From contig ONPE01000062.1 of the NCBI GenBank assembly GCA_900319615.1, positions 1-13,965 on the forward strand: a DNA stretch of 13,965 nt, written 5' to 3'. The notes beneath the pieces were generated by a model, which did not search any database, was not told where the DNA came from, and saw nothing but the letters and a program-made list of their open reading frames with translations. Positions 1 through 7,571 of this stretch are shown here, piece after piece (the first letter of the stretch is position 1; every line of letters starts with the position of its first letter). The position numbers and the translations under genes were made by a program. The DNA is from an uncultured Eubacteriales bacterium. Lineage in GTDB: Bacteria > Bacillota > Clostridia > Oscillospirales > Acutalibacteraceae.

Positions 1-591
1 TGCAGGCTCGGCAAGCTCAAGCACAGTCTTGAAGCCCTGCAGTACGGTCAATACAAAAACGAGCTTATACAGCTGGAGCATATGTGCTTCTCGATGAAGA
101 CCGACTCGCAAAAGCTGTACGTCATGCTCAACCAGAGCGGCGAACCGCGCAATATCGGAGTCAACACCGGCTTCAACGGCGTGCTGACAGATGTGCTCAA
201 CGGCAACGCAAGGTATGACTGCAACGGATGGTTCGAGATATCGGTACCCCCGATGAGCTCTATGGTGCTCGTCGAGAACGACGGCTCCTTCGAGATAGAC
301 TGTTCATACAGCGAGCCGAAGGAAGTTTATGAATTATCCGAGGTCGAAGAAACTATCGAAAAGGAACCGGAGCTTGTCCCCGAGGAGATAGTCAAGGGTA
401 AATACAGACACTTCAAGGGCAACGAATACGAGGTCATCGACTTCGCGAAGGACAGCGAGACCTGCGAAATCATGGTGATATACCGCGCTTTATACGGCGA
501 CGGAGAGCTGTGGGTAAGACCGTACAAGATGTTTCAGGAGATAATCGAGCGCGACGGCAAAAGAATTCGCCGCTTCGAACGCATTGAATAA
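1..591 (+). CDS. GH13 alpha-amylase-family protein, C-terminal end, fused to DUF1653 (5' truncated by window)
   Basis: The frame is open from base 1, so only the last 196 residues are seen. Visible residues 1-30 resemble the end of a GH13 catalytic barrel, where these enzymes carry an 'LR..HPALRYG..' segment; here it is LKHSLEALQYGQYKNE. Residues about 32-98 look like the C-terminal all-beta domain, with LYVMLNQSG, a DVLNG turn, and a final FEISVPPMSSMVLV strand typical of GH13 domain C. An acidic Glu/Pro-rich linker follows (about 99-131). Residues about 133-196 match DUF1653: GKYRHFKGNEYEVI, then IVYRALYG-like (here IYRALYGDGELWVRP), then an FxRIE end. The GH13 part should cleave alpha-glucans or malto-oligosaccharides; subfamily and location cannot be judged without the N-terminus. 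DUF1653 has no established function and is usually a stand-alone protein of about 70 residues, so the fusion is unusual. The gene ends at TAA 589-591, and its transcript is probably ended by the hairpin at 750-788. Confidence 0.8.
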   Translation, partial: CRLGKLKHSLEALQYGQYKNELIQLEHMCFSMKTDSQKLYVMLNQSGEPRNIGVNTGFNGVLTDVLNGNARYDCNGWFEISVPPMSSMVLVENDGSFEIDCSYSEPKEVYELSEVEETIEKEPELVPEEIVKGKYRHFKGNEYEVIDFAKDSETCEIMVIYRALYGDGELWVRPYKMFQEIIERDGKRIRRFERIE

Positions 592-631
592 CATAATCTC
601 ATTTTTCTCTCTGCAAACAGTCGGATTAGAA

Positions 632-734
632 TAATCGGTTGAGATTGCCACAGGGCGCATACCGATCATAATAGCGAGAAAGTCGACGACCGACACGGCA
701 ATATCAACCTAACTAATGCGGACTTCGCAATGAC
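632..734. repeat. Interspersed palindromic repeat, copy 1
   Basis: The first 22 bases (632-653) are identical to 9521-9542, and the last 12 (CTTCGCAATGAC, 723-734) are identical to 9578-9589. The interior differs between copies. In this copy GGTTGAGATTGCC (637-649) is the inverted match, with one mismatch, of GGCAATATCAACC (697-709), so a 13-base stem with a 47-base loop can form. The conserved ends (GATTGCCAC and CGCAATGAC) resemble a short non-coding repeat scattered through many bacterial genomes. No ORF or transposase lies inside. It sits between the amylase stop codon and the terminator. Confidence 0.7.
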
Positions 735-743
735 TATTTGTAA

Positions 744-788
744 TAAAAACAACCGGCGAACCTTAATCGGTCAGCCGGTTGATTTTTT
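744..788. terminator. Bidirectional rho-independent terminator
   Basis: CAACCGGC (750-757) pairs with GCCGGTTG (774-781), giving a perfect 8-base-pair stem with a 16-base loop. On the plus strand it is followed by six T (783-788). On the minus strand the complement of 745-749 gives a run of five T. It lies between two convergent genes, the amylase-DUF1653 gene (plus) and the LCP gene (minus, ending at 790), and can serve both. Confidence 0.9.
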
Positions 789-789
789 A

Positions 790-1992
790 TCAGTATTGAC
801 TTTCGGTAGCGATCGTGCTGGGAGCGGTAGTGCTCTTTTTGACTCTGCCGGATACCGAATCTTCATAAATGAATGAAGCCATATCTCCGCGAGCCGCATC
901 CCAGTCGGTGATGACGATGACGCTCTGTCCGTCTTCCGTCATACCGTAGCGCCATGTGCCCTCGGTGGGAACAGAGAGCTCTTCCATATCATAGCCCATG
1001 TAGGTGAGAACGTTTGACAGCAGGAAGGTTATATCGCCCTTTGAGAGGTTGGTGGTGACATAAGGGCCGATCTTGTTCGCGATAGCGACAAGCTTGGTGA
1101 GAGAAGCATCCTCGCGCAGGCTCTTGATGATGGTCTGCAGCAGCTTGCGCTGTCTGGAGGTACGCTCCCAGTCGTCGCCGGAGAAGCTGTACTCGGGGTT
1201 GCCGCCGAGGTTTGTCTCGCCGCGGTTACGTGCGTACCACAGCGCCTGATACTCGTCGAGATGTATCATCTGGGTCTCGAGATTGGGGTCGTACTGGATA
1301 AAGCTGGTGACGTCGGTCTGATCGTTGACGTCGATCTGAGCGTTGATATACTGGATCTCTTCGAGGGTGAGCTCTATATCCACGCCGCCTAAGATCTTGA
1401 TGATCTCTCTGAACGAGTCGAAGTCTACGGTGGCGTATTTATCGACCTTGATACCGAAGTTCTGCTCGATGGTGTTTATCGAGAGCCTCTCGCCGCCCAG
1501 TGTGTAAGCCGAGTTGAGCTTACCGTCGCCGTGACCGGGGATGCTGACGTAGGTGTCGCGCTGGAAGGAGGTCATCTTGATCTTGTTGTGGACGTTGTCG
1601 ATGGAGAGCAGGATCGTGGTATCGGAACGTCCGTGATCCTCTTCGCTCTCTGCGGCGTCCTGACCGAAGAGCATGATATTCAGTACGTTATCGCTGGAGA
1701 GCAGCGACGATCCGCCCGATTTGACCGATACCGTGGTGGTCTCGGTGATATTATCTGTCGGAGCCTGCGCGTCGAAGTCTTCGCCTGAAACGACAAGACC
1801 CGACAAAACGTGATCGTAGAACACGAGTCCGGAGCCTACCAGAAGAAGGAGCAGCGACAGCATGAGGATGATGACACGCCTTGCGGTGCCTCTGCCCTTT
1901 TTCTTCGGTTTATCCTGATATTGATTACCGTATGCTTTTTTAACATCAGCGGAGGATGAAATGTCTACAAAATCTTTATCGTATTTTGCCAT
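790..1992 (-). CDS. LCP (LytR-CpsA-Psr) family cell-wall glycopolymer transferase
   Basis: This 400-residue type II membrane protein has a basic cytoplasmic N-terminus (KPKKKGRGTARR), one membrane segment at about residues 39-59, and an extracellular LCP domain from about 103 to 295. LCP landmarks are GRSDTTILLSID (121-132), SFQRDTYVSIPG (142-153), KLNSAY (158-163), the DFDSF..I..LGGVDI block (190-206), YARNRG (253-258) and DWERTSRQRKLL (274-285). The Arg and Asp residues in these blocks (R122, D124, R145, D146, R255, R277, R280) correspond to those that bind the polyprenyl pyrophosphate substrate in the family. LCP enzymes move teichoic acids, capsule or other glycopolymers from undecaprenyl phosphate onto peptidoglycan. 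The length fits the family. The start ATG (1992-1990) follows an AAAGGCGG ribosome binding site on the minus strand. A polymer pathway could be supplied by the nearby operon at 2944-9523, though these genes are not co-transcribed. Confidence 0.92.
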   Translation of the reverse strand: MAKYDKDFVDISSSADVKKAYGNQYQDKPKKKGRGTARRVIILMLSLLLLLVGSGLVFYDHVLSGLVVSGEDFDAQAPTDNITETTTVSVKSGGSSLLSSDNVLNIMLFGQDAAESEEDHGRSDTTILLSIDNVHNKIKMTSFQRDTYVSIPGHGDGKLNSAYTLGGERLSINTIEQNFGIKVDKYATVDFDSFREIIKILGGVDIELTLEEIQYINAQIDVNDQTDVTSFIQYDPNLETQMIHLDEYQALWYARNRGETNLGGNPEYSFSGDDWERTSRQRKLLQTIIKSLREDASLTKLVAIANKIGPYVTTNLSKGDITFLLSNVLTYMGYDMEELSVPTEGTWRYGMTEDGQSVIVITDWDAARGDMASFIYEDSVSGRVKKSTTAPSTIATESQY

Positions 1993-2029
1993 ACATAACC
2001 GCCTTTCATTTACTCTTGATATTGGTTAA

Positions 2030-2053
2030 CTTTTATCTGTACAAAGATAAAAG
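2030..2053. promoter_or_regulatory. Perfect inverted repeat in the leader of the LCP gene
   Basis: CTTTTATCT (2030-2038) and AGATAAAAG (2045-2053) form a perfect 9-base inverted repeat with a GTACAA centre, about 40 bases ahead of the LCP start on the minus strand. It could be a leader hairpin or an operator. There is no T-run positioned for termination. Confidence 0.45.
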
Positions 2054-2112
2054 GGCATACTCACAGATCGTAAATATACCCTATTATTATACTCATATAG
2101 CAATAAGTTATT

Positions 2113-2133
2113 TTCTATAAAAGAATTATAGAA
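2113..2133. promoter_or_regulatory. AT-rich inverted repeat overlapping a candidate -10 box of the LCP gene
   Basis: TTCTATAA (2113-2120) and TTATAGAA (2126-2133) are perfect inverted 8-mers separated by AAGAA. On the minus strand the right arm contains TATAAT (2130-2125), a possible -10 box for the LCP gene. A second TATAAT-like box lies nearer the gene (complement of ATTATA at about 2086-2091). No -35 box at ideal spacing was found for either, so the promoter itself is uncertain. Confidence 0.35.
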
Positions 2134-2179
2134 CTAAATTCATAATTTTTTTACAAGTTCTGGTATTAAACGGCTATTA

Positions 2180-2207
2180 TTGTAATATATATTGTGTAAT
2201 ATTACAA
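2180..2207. repeat. AT-rich inverted repeat downstream of the HD-domain gene
   Basis: TTGTAATAT (2180-2188) and ATATTACAA (2199-2207) are perfect inverted 9-mers with a 10-base loop, 19 bases past the end of the minus-strand HD gene. It has no G/C core and lacks a following T-run on the minus strand, so it is not a standard terminator. It may protect the mRNA 3' end or be chance in AT-rich DNA. Confidence 0.35.
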
Positions 2208-2225
2208 AAATGAAATATAAATCTT

Positions 2226-2798
2226 TCAGCCTAATTCATCCAAAGTAAGGTAATATGCCGGTAAACACTCGTCGACAAATACCTTCAAAGCCGGCAGCTC
2301 CATCTGCTCCAGAGATTTTTCGGTAGCCTCTTTCGCCTTCAAAAACTCACGGTTGCCCATGCGTACCTCTTCGATACACTTTATCAGCGCCGAGAGCTTA
2401 TCGGCAGCCTTGACGTACCTTTCGATCTCAGCGTCTGTGTTTGATACCACGGGCTTGTAGGCTGCTCTGAGATCCTCCGGGAGCATGGAGAGCAGCTTGT
2501 CCTCGGCTACCTTCTCGACCTGCTTATAGGCGTCCCTGATCCCGGGATTATAGTACTTCACCGGGGTAGGCATATCGCCGGTGATTATCTCGCTCGCGTC
2601 GTGGAACATCGCGACCACGGCAGCTTTATCTGCGTCGATGTTTTCGTTGAACCTGGTGTTGGCTACAGTCGCCAGGGCATGAGCGAGGATGGCGGTCTCG
2701 AGGCTGTGCTCGGAGATATTCTCGGTTTTTGTGTTGTTCATGAGTCCCCAGCGATTTATGTATTTCATGCGGGATATCATGGCGTAAAATGTATTCAT
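2226..2798 (-). CDS. yfbR: YfbR-like HD-domain 5'-deoxynucleotidase
   Basis: The protein is close in length and sequence pattern to E. coli YfbR, a cytoplasmic metal-dependent phosphatase that removes phosphate from deoxynucleoside 5'-monophosphates. Counting from the upstream ATG at 2804, the metal and catalytic residues stand out: H33 in NISEHSLETA, H68-D69 in AMFHDASE, E72, the GDMPTPVKYYN segment (76-86), and D135 in KAADKLSAL. RW.LM (18-22) and a C-terminal YYLTLDELG also match the family. I place the start at the second ATG (2798-2796, protein MNTFYAM..., 190 residues), because AAGGAG (2812-2807) then has an 8-base spacer; the ATG at 2804 would leave only about 2 bases. The gene is divergent from the yfhO operon and probably contributes to nucleotide-pool balance. 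Bases 2817-2843 upstream hold a 9-base inverted repeat. Confidence 0.88.
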   Translation of the reverse strand: MNTFYAMISRMKYINRWGLMNNTKTENISEHSLETAILAHALATVANTRFNENIDADKAAVVAMFHDASEIITGDMPTPVKYYNPGIRDAYKQVEKVAEDKLLSMLPEDLRAAYKPVVSNTDAEIERYVKAADKLSALIKCIEEVRMGNREFLKAKEATEKSLEQMELPALKVFVDECLPAYYLTLDELG

Positions 2799-2816
2799 AA
2801 ACATTTCTCCTTAAAA

Positions 2817-2843
2817 ATTCAAAAAAATAGTGCATTTTTGAAT
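2817..2843. promoter_or_regulatory. Inverted repeat in the leader of the HD-domain gene
   Basis: ATTCAAAAA (2817-2825) and TTTTTGAAT (2835-2843) form a perfect 9-base inverted repeat directly upstream of the minus-strand ribosome binding site (2812-2807). It lies in the divergent region between yfbR and yfhO. It could be a leader hairpin near the RBS or an operator. Confidence 0.35.
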
Positions 2844-2879
2844 ATTATGTGTTATAATATATCAGTTTCAGTATAAGTA

Positions 2880-2907
2880 TTGCAGAATACATTGTAGCAT
2901 ATAAAAT
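2880..2907 (+). promoter_or_regulatory. Candidate sigma-A promoter of the yfhO-licD operon
   Basis: TTGCAG (2880-2885) and TAAAAT (2902-2907) are separated by 16 bases and lie about 37 bases ahead of the TTG start at 2944. The -35 box matches TTGACA at four of six positions and the -10 box matches TATAAT at five of six. No better-placed pair was seen in the 2844-2943 gap. Confidence 0.5.
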
Positions 2908-2943
2908 TGCTCAGGTAAAGTATTTTTGTCGGGAGGGACGATT

Positions 2944-5442
2944 TTGCAGCTAAAAAATATCGGTTACAAGCGTCGTCCTTATGCGCTTTACGCCTTTTTA
3001 TGGGCGCTTTTGCTCGCTGCGATAATCGTAGCTCCGATCATGATAAAAGACCGCGGATACTTCCTGTATTACGGTGATTTCAACGTGCAGGAGATACCGT
3101 TTTACCGTTTGGCTCACGACAGCATACTTGCAGGAGATACCGGCTGGAGCCATCTGACCGATCTGGGCGCGAACTTCGTGGGCAGCTACAGCTTCTATCT
3201 GCTGGGGTCGCCTTTCTTCTGGCTGACGATGGCTCTCCCCTCTGCGGCTGTACCCTATGCAATGGGACCGCTTGTGGTTTTGAAGCTCGCGTTCTGCTCG
3301 CTGACGGCGTATATCTACATCAGGCGCTACGTCCGCAACCCCTATCATGCGGTGATGGGAGGCATACTGTACGCCTTCTCGGGCTTCTCGGTATACAATA
3401 TCTTTTTCTTCCACTTTCATGAACCGATGATAGTGTTCCCCCTGCTGCTGGCGGCGCTCGACGAGTTCCACGCGACAAAACGCAGAGGTCTTGTAGCACT
3501 GACGATCTGTCTTTCCGCTACGGTCAACTATTACTTTTTCTTCGGACAGGCATTATTCCTGTTGATATACTACATCGTCAAGCTGGTATCAAGGAGCTAC
3601 CGCTTCAACATAAAGGACTTTTTATGTCTTGCGGCTGAGGCTGTTATCGGCGTGCTGATGTCGATGGTGCTGATGCTGCCGTCGCTGGCTGCGATAACAG
3701 GCAACTACCGCGTATCCGAGATACTCAACGGCTGGAACACGCTTATCTATTCGAACTCGCAGAGATATATTCAGATTTTGGTCAGCTTCTTCTTCCCCGG
3801 AGACGTACCGGCGAGGAACAACTTCACCCCCTCAGCCGGAGCAAAATGGTCGTCTGTCGCGGTATATCTGCCGATGTTCTCGATGTCCTTCGTGATAGCT
3901 TACATGAGGACGCGCAAGAAGAGCTTCTTCACCCGGCTGATCGTGATCCTGCTGATCATGGCTTTCGTGCCGTTTTTCAACAGCGCTTTTCAGGCGCTCA
4001 ACGACGATTACTACGCAAGATGGTTCTATATGCTCACGCTGATGCTGGTTGCAGTGACCTGCAAGGCTATCGAGGATATGGATGAGATAGACTATAAAAA
4101 GGGCTTTATCCCCGCGATGATAATCACCCTTATCCTGACCCTTGCTATCGGGCTTATCCCCGAGAAGACCGAGGACGACGCAAAGAGAGAGATCATAAGG
4201 ATAGGGCTTTCGGCTCATCAAAAGCATTTCTGGGCGTTTTGTATCATCGCAGTCGGCGGCTTGTGCGCCGCGTGCTTCCTGTATATCATATATAAAAAGA
4301 AGACGCAGCACTTCATGCGCGTGACCGCGCTTTGTCTGAGCTTGTTCGTCGTGCTGTATACCGAGGCGTATCTCTGGAGCGGCAAGAGGCTCGCGGACAG
4401 GGATGATGAATTCATGATAAACTATGCCCTCAACTACGGCGAGGACGTCCCGATGGAGGATCTCAGAGAAGTCCGCTCAGATTTTTACGAGACCTCGGAT
4501 AATCTGGGTATGTTCTGGGAGACGCCGACGATACAGGCTTTTCACAGCATCGTGCCGTCTTCCCTGATGGCGTTCTACAACTGCAGCGGAGTCAAGCGCG
4601 ACGTAGGCTCACGCCCCCCGACCGAGTTTTACGGATTCAGAGGGCTGTTCTCGGTCAAGTATCTCTTTGTCGAGGAAGACGACGACAACCCGCGTGATAC
4701 AGACGATCTGCTGCCGGGCTTTGAATACAAGACCACGGCAAACGGCTTCAAGATATACGAGAATCAACATTACATCCCCATGGGCTTCACCTTTGATACA
4801 TACATCTGCGACGAGGAGTACAAGGATATCGCTACAAGGCTCAAGCATCAGGCGCTGTTGAAAGCTCTGGTCATGTCGCAGGATCAGATGAAGAAATATG
4901 CCGATATCACGGGCTATACCGACGGGATGTATCTGAACCTCAACTTTACCCATAATGATCACGACCTGCAGGAAAAGGTGTATCCCGAATACGAGGGCTA
5001 CGACAGCATCACGGCGGATTTCAAGTACACCGAGGAGGATTACATCAAGAACGCTGATAAGCTCGCCGAGAACAGCTGCTCGAAGTTCAGCTATACCAAC
5101 GACGGCTTTGAGGCTGTTTTTGACAACAAGGGCGGCGATAATCTGCTGTTCTTCAGCGTACCTTATGACGAAGGCTGGACGGCTTATGTAAACGACGAAC
5201 CCGCGGATATCGAAAGGGTCGATATCGGCTTTATGGCTGTCAGAGTGGACGGTCATAAAACAAATAATATACGTTTCGTCTACAAAACGCCTATGCTGAA
5301 GCAGGGCTTGCTGATAACCTGCATAGGTGCTGCGGCATTTTTGATCTATCTGATGATAACGGGAGGCTTCAAAGCAAAACGCAAGCCCCGTAGAATTTAT
5401 AGAATAAAACAGAAATCAACAACTGAGGAGGAACATACATGA
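2944..5442 (+). CDS. YfhO-family multispanning membrane protein (GT-C-like)
   Basis: This is a protein of about 832 residues with some 11-12 hydrophobic segments in the N-terminal 470 residues, then a large soluble region, and one final membrane segment near the C-terminus (GLLITCIGAAAFLIYLM). An early GDFNVQEIPFYR loop matches the Asp/Gln-containing loop of YfhO proteins. The C-terminal PYDEGWTAYVNDEPADI..., followed by FMAVRVDGHK and IRFVYKTP, is the family's signature region. Firmicute YfhO homologues work with a CsbB-type GT2 enzyme to add sugars to lipoteichoic acid outside the membrane. That role is inferred here and would fit the GT2 gene at 7572. I chose TTG at 2944 because GGGAGGG (2931-2937) then has a 6-base spacer; the in-frame TTG at 2926 lies upstream of that site. 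The gene ends in an ATGA overlap with the M20 gene. Confidence 0.85.
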   Translation: MQLKNIGYKRRPYALYAFLWALLLAAIIVAPIMIKDRGYFLYYGDFNVQEIPFYRLAHDSILAGDTGWSHLTDLGANFVGSYSFYLLGSPFFWLTMALPSAAVPYAMGPLVVLKLAFCSLTAYIYIRRYVRNPYHAVMGGILYAFSGFSVYNIFFFHFHEPMIVFPLLLAALDEFHATKRRGLVALTICLSATVNYYFFFGQALFLLIYYIVKLVSRSYRFNIKDFLCLAAEAVIGVLMSMVLMLPSLAAITGNYRVSEILNGWNTLIYSNSQRYIQILVSFFFPGDVPARNNFTPSAGAKWSSVAVYLPMFSMSFVIAYMRTRKKSFFTRLIVILLIMAFVPFFNSAFQALNDDYYARWFYMLTLMLVAVTCKAIEDMDEIDYKKGFIPAMIITLILTLAIGLIPEKTEDDAKREIIRIGLSAHQKHFWAFCIIAVGGLCAACFLYIIYKKKTQHFMRVTALCLSLFVVLYTEAYLWSGKRLADRDDEFMINYALNYGEDVPMEDLREVRSDFYETSDNLGMFWETPTIQAFHSIVPSSLMAFYNCSGVKRDVGSRPPTEFYGFRGLFSVKYLFVEEDDDNPRDTDDLLPGFEYKTTANGFKIYENQHYIPMGFTFDTYICDEEYKDIATRLKHQALLKALVMSQDQMKKYADITGYTDGMYLNLNFTHNDHDLQEKVYPEYEGYDSITADFKYTEEDYIKNADKLAENSCSKFSYTNDGFEAVFDNKGGDNLLFFSVPYDEGWTAYVNDEPADIERVDIGFMAVRVDGHKTNNIRFVYKTPMLKQGLLITCIGAAAFLIYLMITGGFKAKRKPRRIYRIKQKSTTEEEHT
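5426..5431 (+). promoter_or_regulatory. Strong ribosome binding site inside the yfhO 3' end
   Basis: AGGAGG lies 7 bases before ATG 5439 and inside the last codons of yfhO. The M20 gene can therefore recruit ribosomes independently as well as by coupling through the ATGA overlap. Confidence 0.8.
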
Positions 5443-6791
5443 GCTTTGGTGAAAAGATACTTGACTATAAGGAAGAGATAATCGCAGATCTCAGCGAGCT
5501 TATCGCTATCCAGTCCGTTTCGGGGATACAGGATAGCTGCAAGGAAGCGCTCGACTGGATGATGCGTAAGGCTATCGACTTCGGTCTCAAGGCAGAGAGC
5601 TTCGATAACGTCGCAGGTCATGTCGAATTAGGCGAGGGCGGCAAGCTGTGCGGAGTATTGGCGCATCTTGACGTCGTACCCGAGGGCAATAACTGGGATT
5701 CGCTGCCCTTCGAGCTTTCCGTAGGCGACAACGGCTATATGTACGGCAGAGGCGTTGCGGACGACAAAGGTGCTGCTCTGATCAATCTGTACTGCCTGAG
5801 AGCGCTGAAAGAGAACGGCGTTATCGGCAAGAACACCCTGCGCGCTATCTTCGGTACAAGCGAGGAGCGCGGCATGGAGGATATGGACACATACTTCAAA
5901 TACGCCGACGTACCGGATATGTCGTTCACTCCCGATTCATCCTACGGTATCTGCAAGGGCGAAAAGGGCATCATACAGCTCGAGCTCTACGCGGACACTC
6001 ACGACGGCACGACTCTGACTCAGCTGCACTCAGGCAAGGCTGTAAACGCCGTGCCCGATACAGCTTACGCTCTGCTCGACTGCACCGAGAACGAAGATCA
6101 TCAGCTCGCGCGTCTTGCAGACGCAAAGAACGGCTCCTTCGAGTTTTATTACACCATCGACGGCTTGATGGTTCTCTCACGAGGCAAGGCGGCTCATGCG
6201 TCCGAGCCCGATACCGGTCTTAACGCCGCTACCGCTCTGATCGACCTGCTGACCTCAAACTCCACCCTGGGCTCTATCCCCTCCTTCATCAGCCACTATA
6301 TCGGCTTGGATACCGACGGCGTGATGCTGGGCATAAAGCAGAGGGACAAGGAGAGCGGCCCTTTGACCGTCAACGTCGGCACGGTGCACATCGACGATGG
6401 CTACGCCACCTGCACTATGGATATCAGATATCCCGTTACTGCGGACGGCGAGAAGATAATCGACGCTATTCGCAGGCAGGCAGAGATGGAGAACATCCAT
6501 GTCAAGGTGCTGTCACATCTGGAGCCGCTGTATCTTGACGAAAGCTCCGATATCATCAAGCTGCTCTCGGAGTCTTACGAGAGCGTCATGGGCGAAAAGC
6601 CCTCCATATACACCACCGGCGGAGGCACATACGCCCGCAAGCTCGGAGGTAACGGCGTTGCGTTCGGCCCGATATTCGAGGGCGAAGTCAGCAACATCCA
6701 CAACGCCAACGAGTGCATGAACGTCGATCTGTTCTTCAAGCACGCTCAGATTTGTCTGGAGAGCATGTATAATCTTTACACCAAAGGATGA
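5439..6791 (+). CDS. M20-family metallopeptidase, PepV/Sapep-like dipeptidase
   Basis: This 450-residue cytosolic two-zinc dipeptidase has no signal peptide. The M20 metal set can be read directly: H76 in LAHLDVVPEG (74-83), bridging D108 in GRGVADDKGA, general base E142 and ligand E143 in GTSEERGMED, D166 in FTPDSSYG, and H421 in NIHNANE. The FTPDSSYG...GEKG block and HSGKAVNAVPD (the lid-domain segment) point to the PepV/Sapep branch, which removes an N-terminal residue from dipeptides, including beta-Ala and some D-amino-acid peptides. Length is normal for PepV (about 450-470). All ligands are present, so it is probably active. It overlaps yfhO by 4 bases and the next gene by 4 bases (ATGA at 6788). 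Its place in a surface-glycan operon is unexplained; cell-wall peptide turnover is one possibility. Confidence 0.88.
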   Translation: MSFGEKILDYKEEIIADLSELIAIQSVSGIQDSCKEALDWMMRKAIDFGLKAESFDNVAGHVELGEGGKLCGVLAHLDVVPEGNNWDSLPFELSVGDNGYMYGRGVADDKGAALINLYCLRALKENGVIGKNTLRAIFGTSEERGMEDMDTYFKYADVPDMSFTPDSSYGICKGEKGIIQLELYADTHDGTTLTQLHSGKAVNAVPDTAYALLDCTENEDHQLARLADAKNGSFEFYYTIDGLMVLSRGKAAHASEPDTGLNAATALIDLLTSNSTLGSIPSFISHYIGLDTDGVMLGIKQRDKESGPLTVNVGTVHIDDGYATCTMDIRYPVTADGEKIIDAIRRQAEMENIHVKVLSHLEPLYLDESSDIIKLLSESYESVMGEKPSIYTTGGGTYARKLGGNGVAFGPIFEGEVSNIHNANECMNVDLFFKHAQICLESMYNLYTKG

Positions 6792-7570
6792 TTCAATTGT
6801 CTGCTGAGGCGATAATTAAACAACAGGCTCGGGCTGCGCTCAAGCATAATCACGTGAGGGCGATCATCGCGCTTATCATCACGCTGATACCTCTGTATAT
6901 GATAGACGGCACTACCACGGTGATATCCTGTGCTGTCGCAAAGGCGGTACCCGACAACGAGACTATGCAGGGCATACTTGTATACGGCTTGGGCTACACG
7001 GCAGAGTTCGTGATCGGCTTTATGCTCTCCCCCGTTATCAACGGCTATATTAGGGCATTTTACCGCAACGGATACACTCATAATATGGATCTCAAGGATC
7101 TGTTCTACTACTTCGAGAACGGAAGATATGCAAAGACGCTCGGTCTTAATATCCGCTTTATCCTCAGGATGCTCCTGCCGATGCTTTTGCTGTATCTGCC
7201 GCTGATAGTATACGAGGCTGTATGCTCGTACATGGGCGGAGATTTTTACGGCAGCGTTATATACTGCGACTTCTTCTTCCTGCTCGCGGTGCTGTCTACC
7301 GTAACGACCACGCTGTATTCTTTGAAGTACTTCACGGTATTCACCGTATGCGTGGATAACGAGAACCTCATGCCTAACGGTGTGTTCGCGTATTCCAAGT
7401 ATATAATGAAAAACAAGACAGGCTCAGCCGCAAAGCTGATATTCAGCTTTACACCGTGGCTGCTGCTGTGTCTGCTTATACTGCCCATGCTGTATGTCAT
7501 CCCCTATATGACTCAGTCGCTGTGCATAGCGGCGAAATGGATGACAAAGGCTACGTTTGAGGTAGAATGA
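6788..7570 (+). CDS. DUF975-like integral membrane protein
   Basis: This 260-residue hydrophobic protein has about five or six membrane segments: roughly residues 24-45, 62-85, 115-135, 150-175 and 215-245. The C-terminal arrangement is AYSKYIMKNKTGSAAK, then a FSFTPWLLL stretch, then a membrane segment ending YVIPYMTQS. It resembles the DUF975 pattern of an 'S..LMKG' helix, a 'SF..W.LL' segment and a 'PY...A' end. The function of that family is not known. The upstream gene stops at TGA 6789-6791, so ATG 6788 overlaps it by 4 bases. The AAAGGA site (6783-6788) is too close to that ATG but has about 8 bases to the in-frame TTG at 6797, which may be the true start (protein three residues shorter). 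It stops 1 base before the GT2 gene, so it belongs to the same transcript. A role in export or assembly of the glycan is only an inference from position. Confidence 0.6.
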   Translation: MIQLSAEAIIKQQARAALKHNHVRAIIALIITLIPLYMIDGTTTVISCAVAKAVPDNETMQGILVYGLGYTAEFVIGFMLSPVINGYIRAFYRNGYTHNMDLKDLFYYFENGRYAKTLGLNIRFILRMLLPMLLLYLPLIVYEAVCSYMGGDFYGSVIYCDFFFLLAVLSTVTTTLYSLKYFTVFTVCVDNENLMPNGVFAYSKYIMKNKTGSAAKLIFSFTPWLLLCLLILPMLYVIPYMTQSLCIAAKWMTKATFEVE

Positions 7571-7571
7571 T

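Noticed and set aside
592..743. Possible small RNA or small ORF in the gap after the amylase gene
   Set aside because: The gap is explained by the repeat copy and the terminator; no promoter plus start codon with ribosome binding site was found.
4609..5256. 215-codon open frame on the minus strand inside yfhO
   Set aside because: It is fully antisense to a gene with clear family motifs, has no ribosome binding site, and its composition is the mirror of the yfhO codons.
6788..7570. DUF975-like protein considered as an ABC or polysaccharide export permease
   Set aside because: There is no Wzx/Wzy, ABC2-permease or MATE motif; the C-terminal pattern fits DUF975 better.
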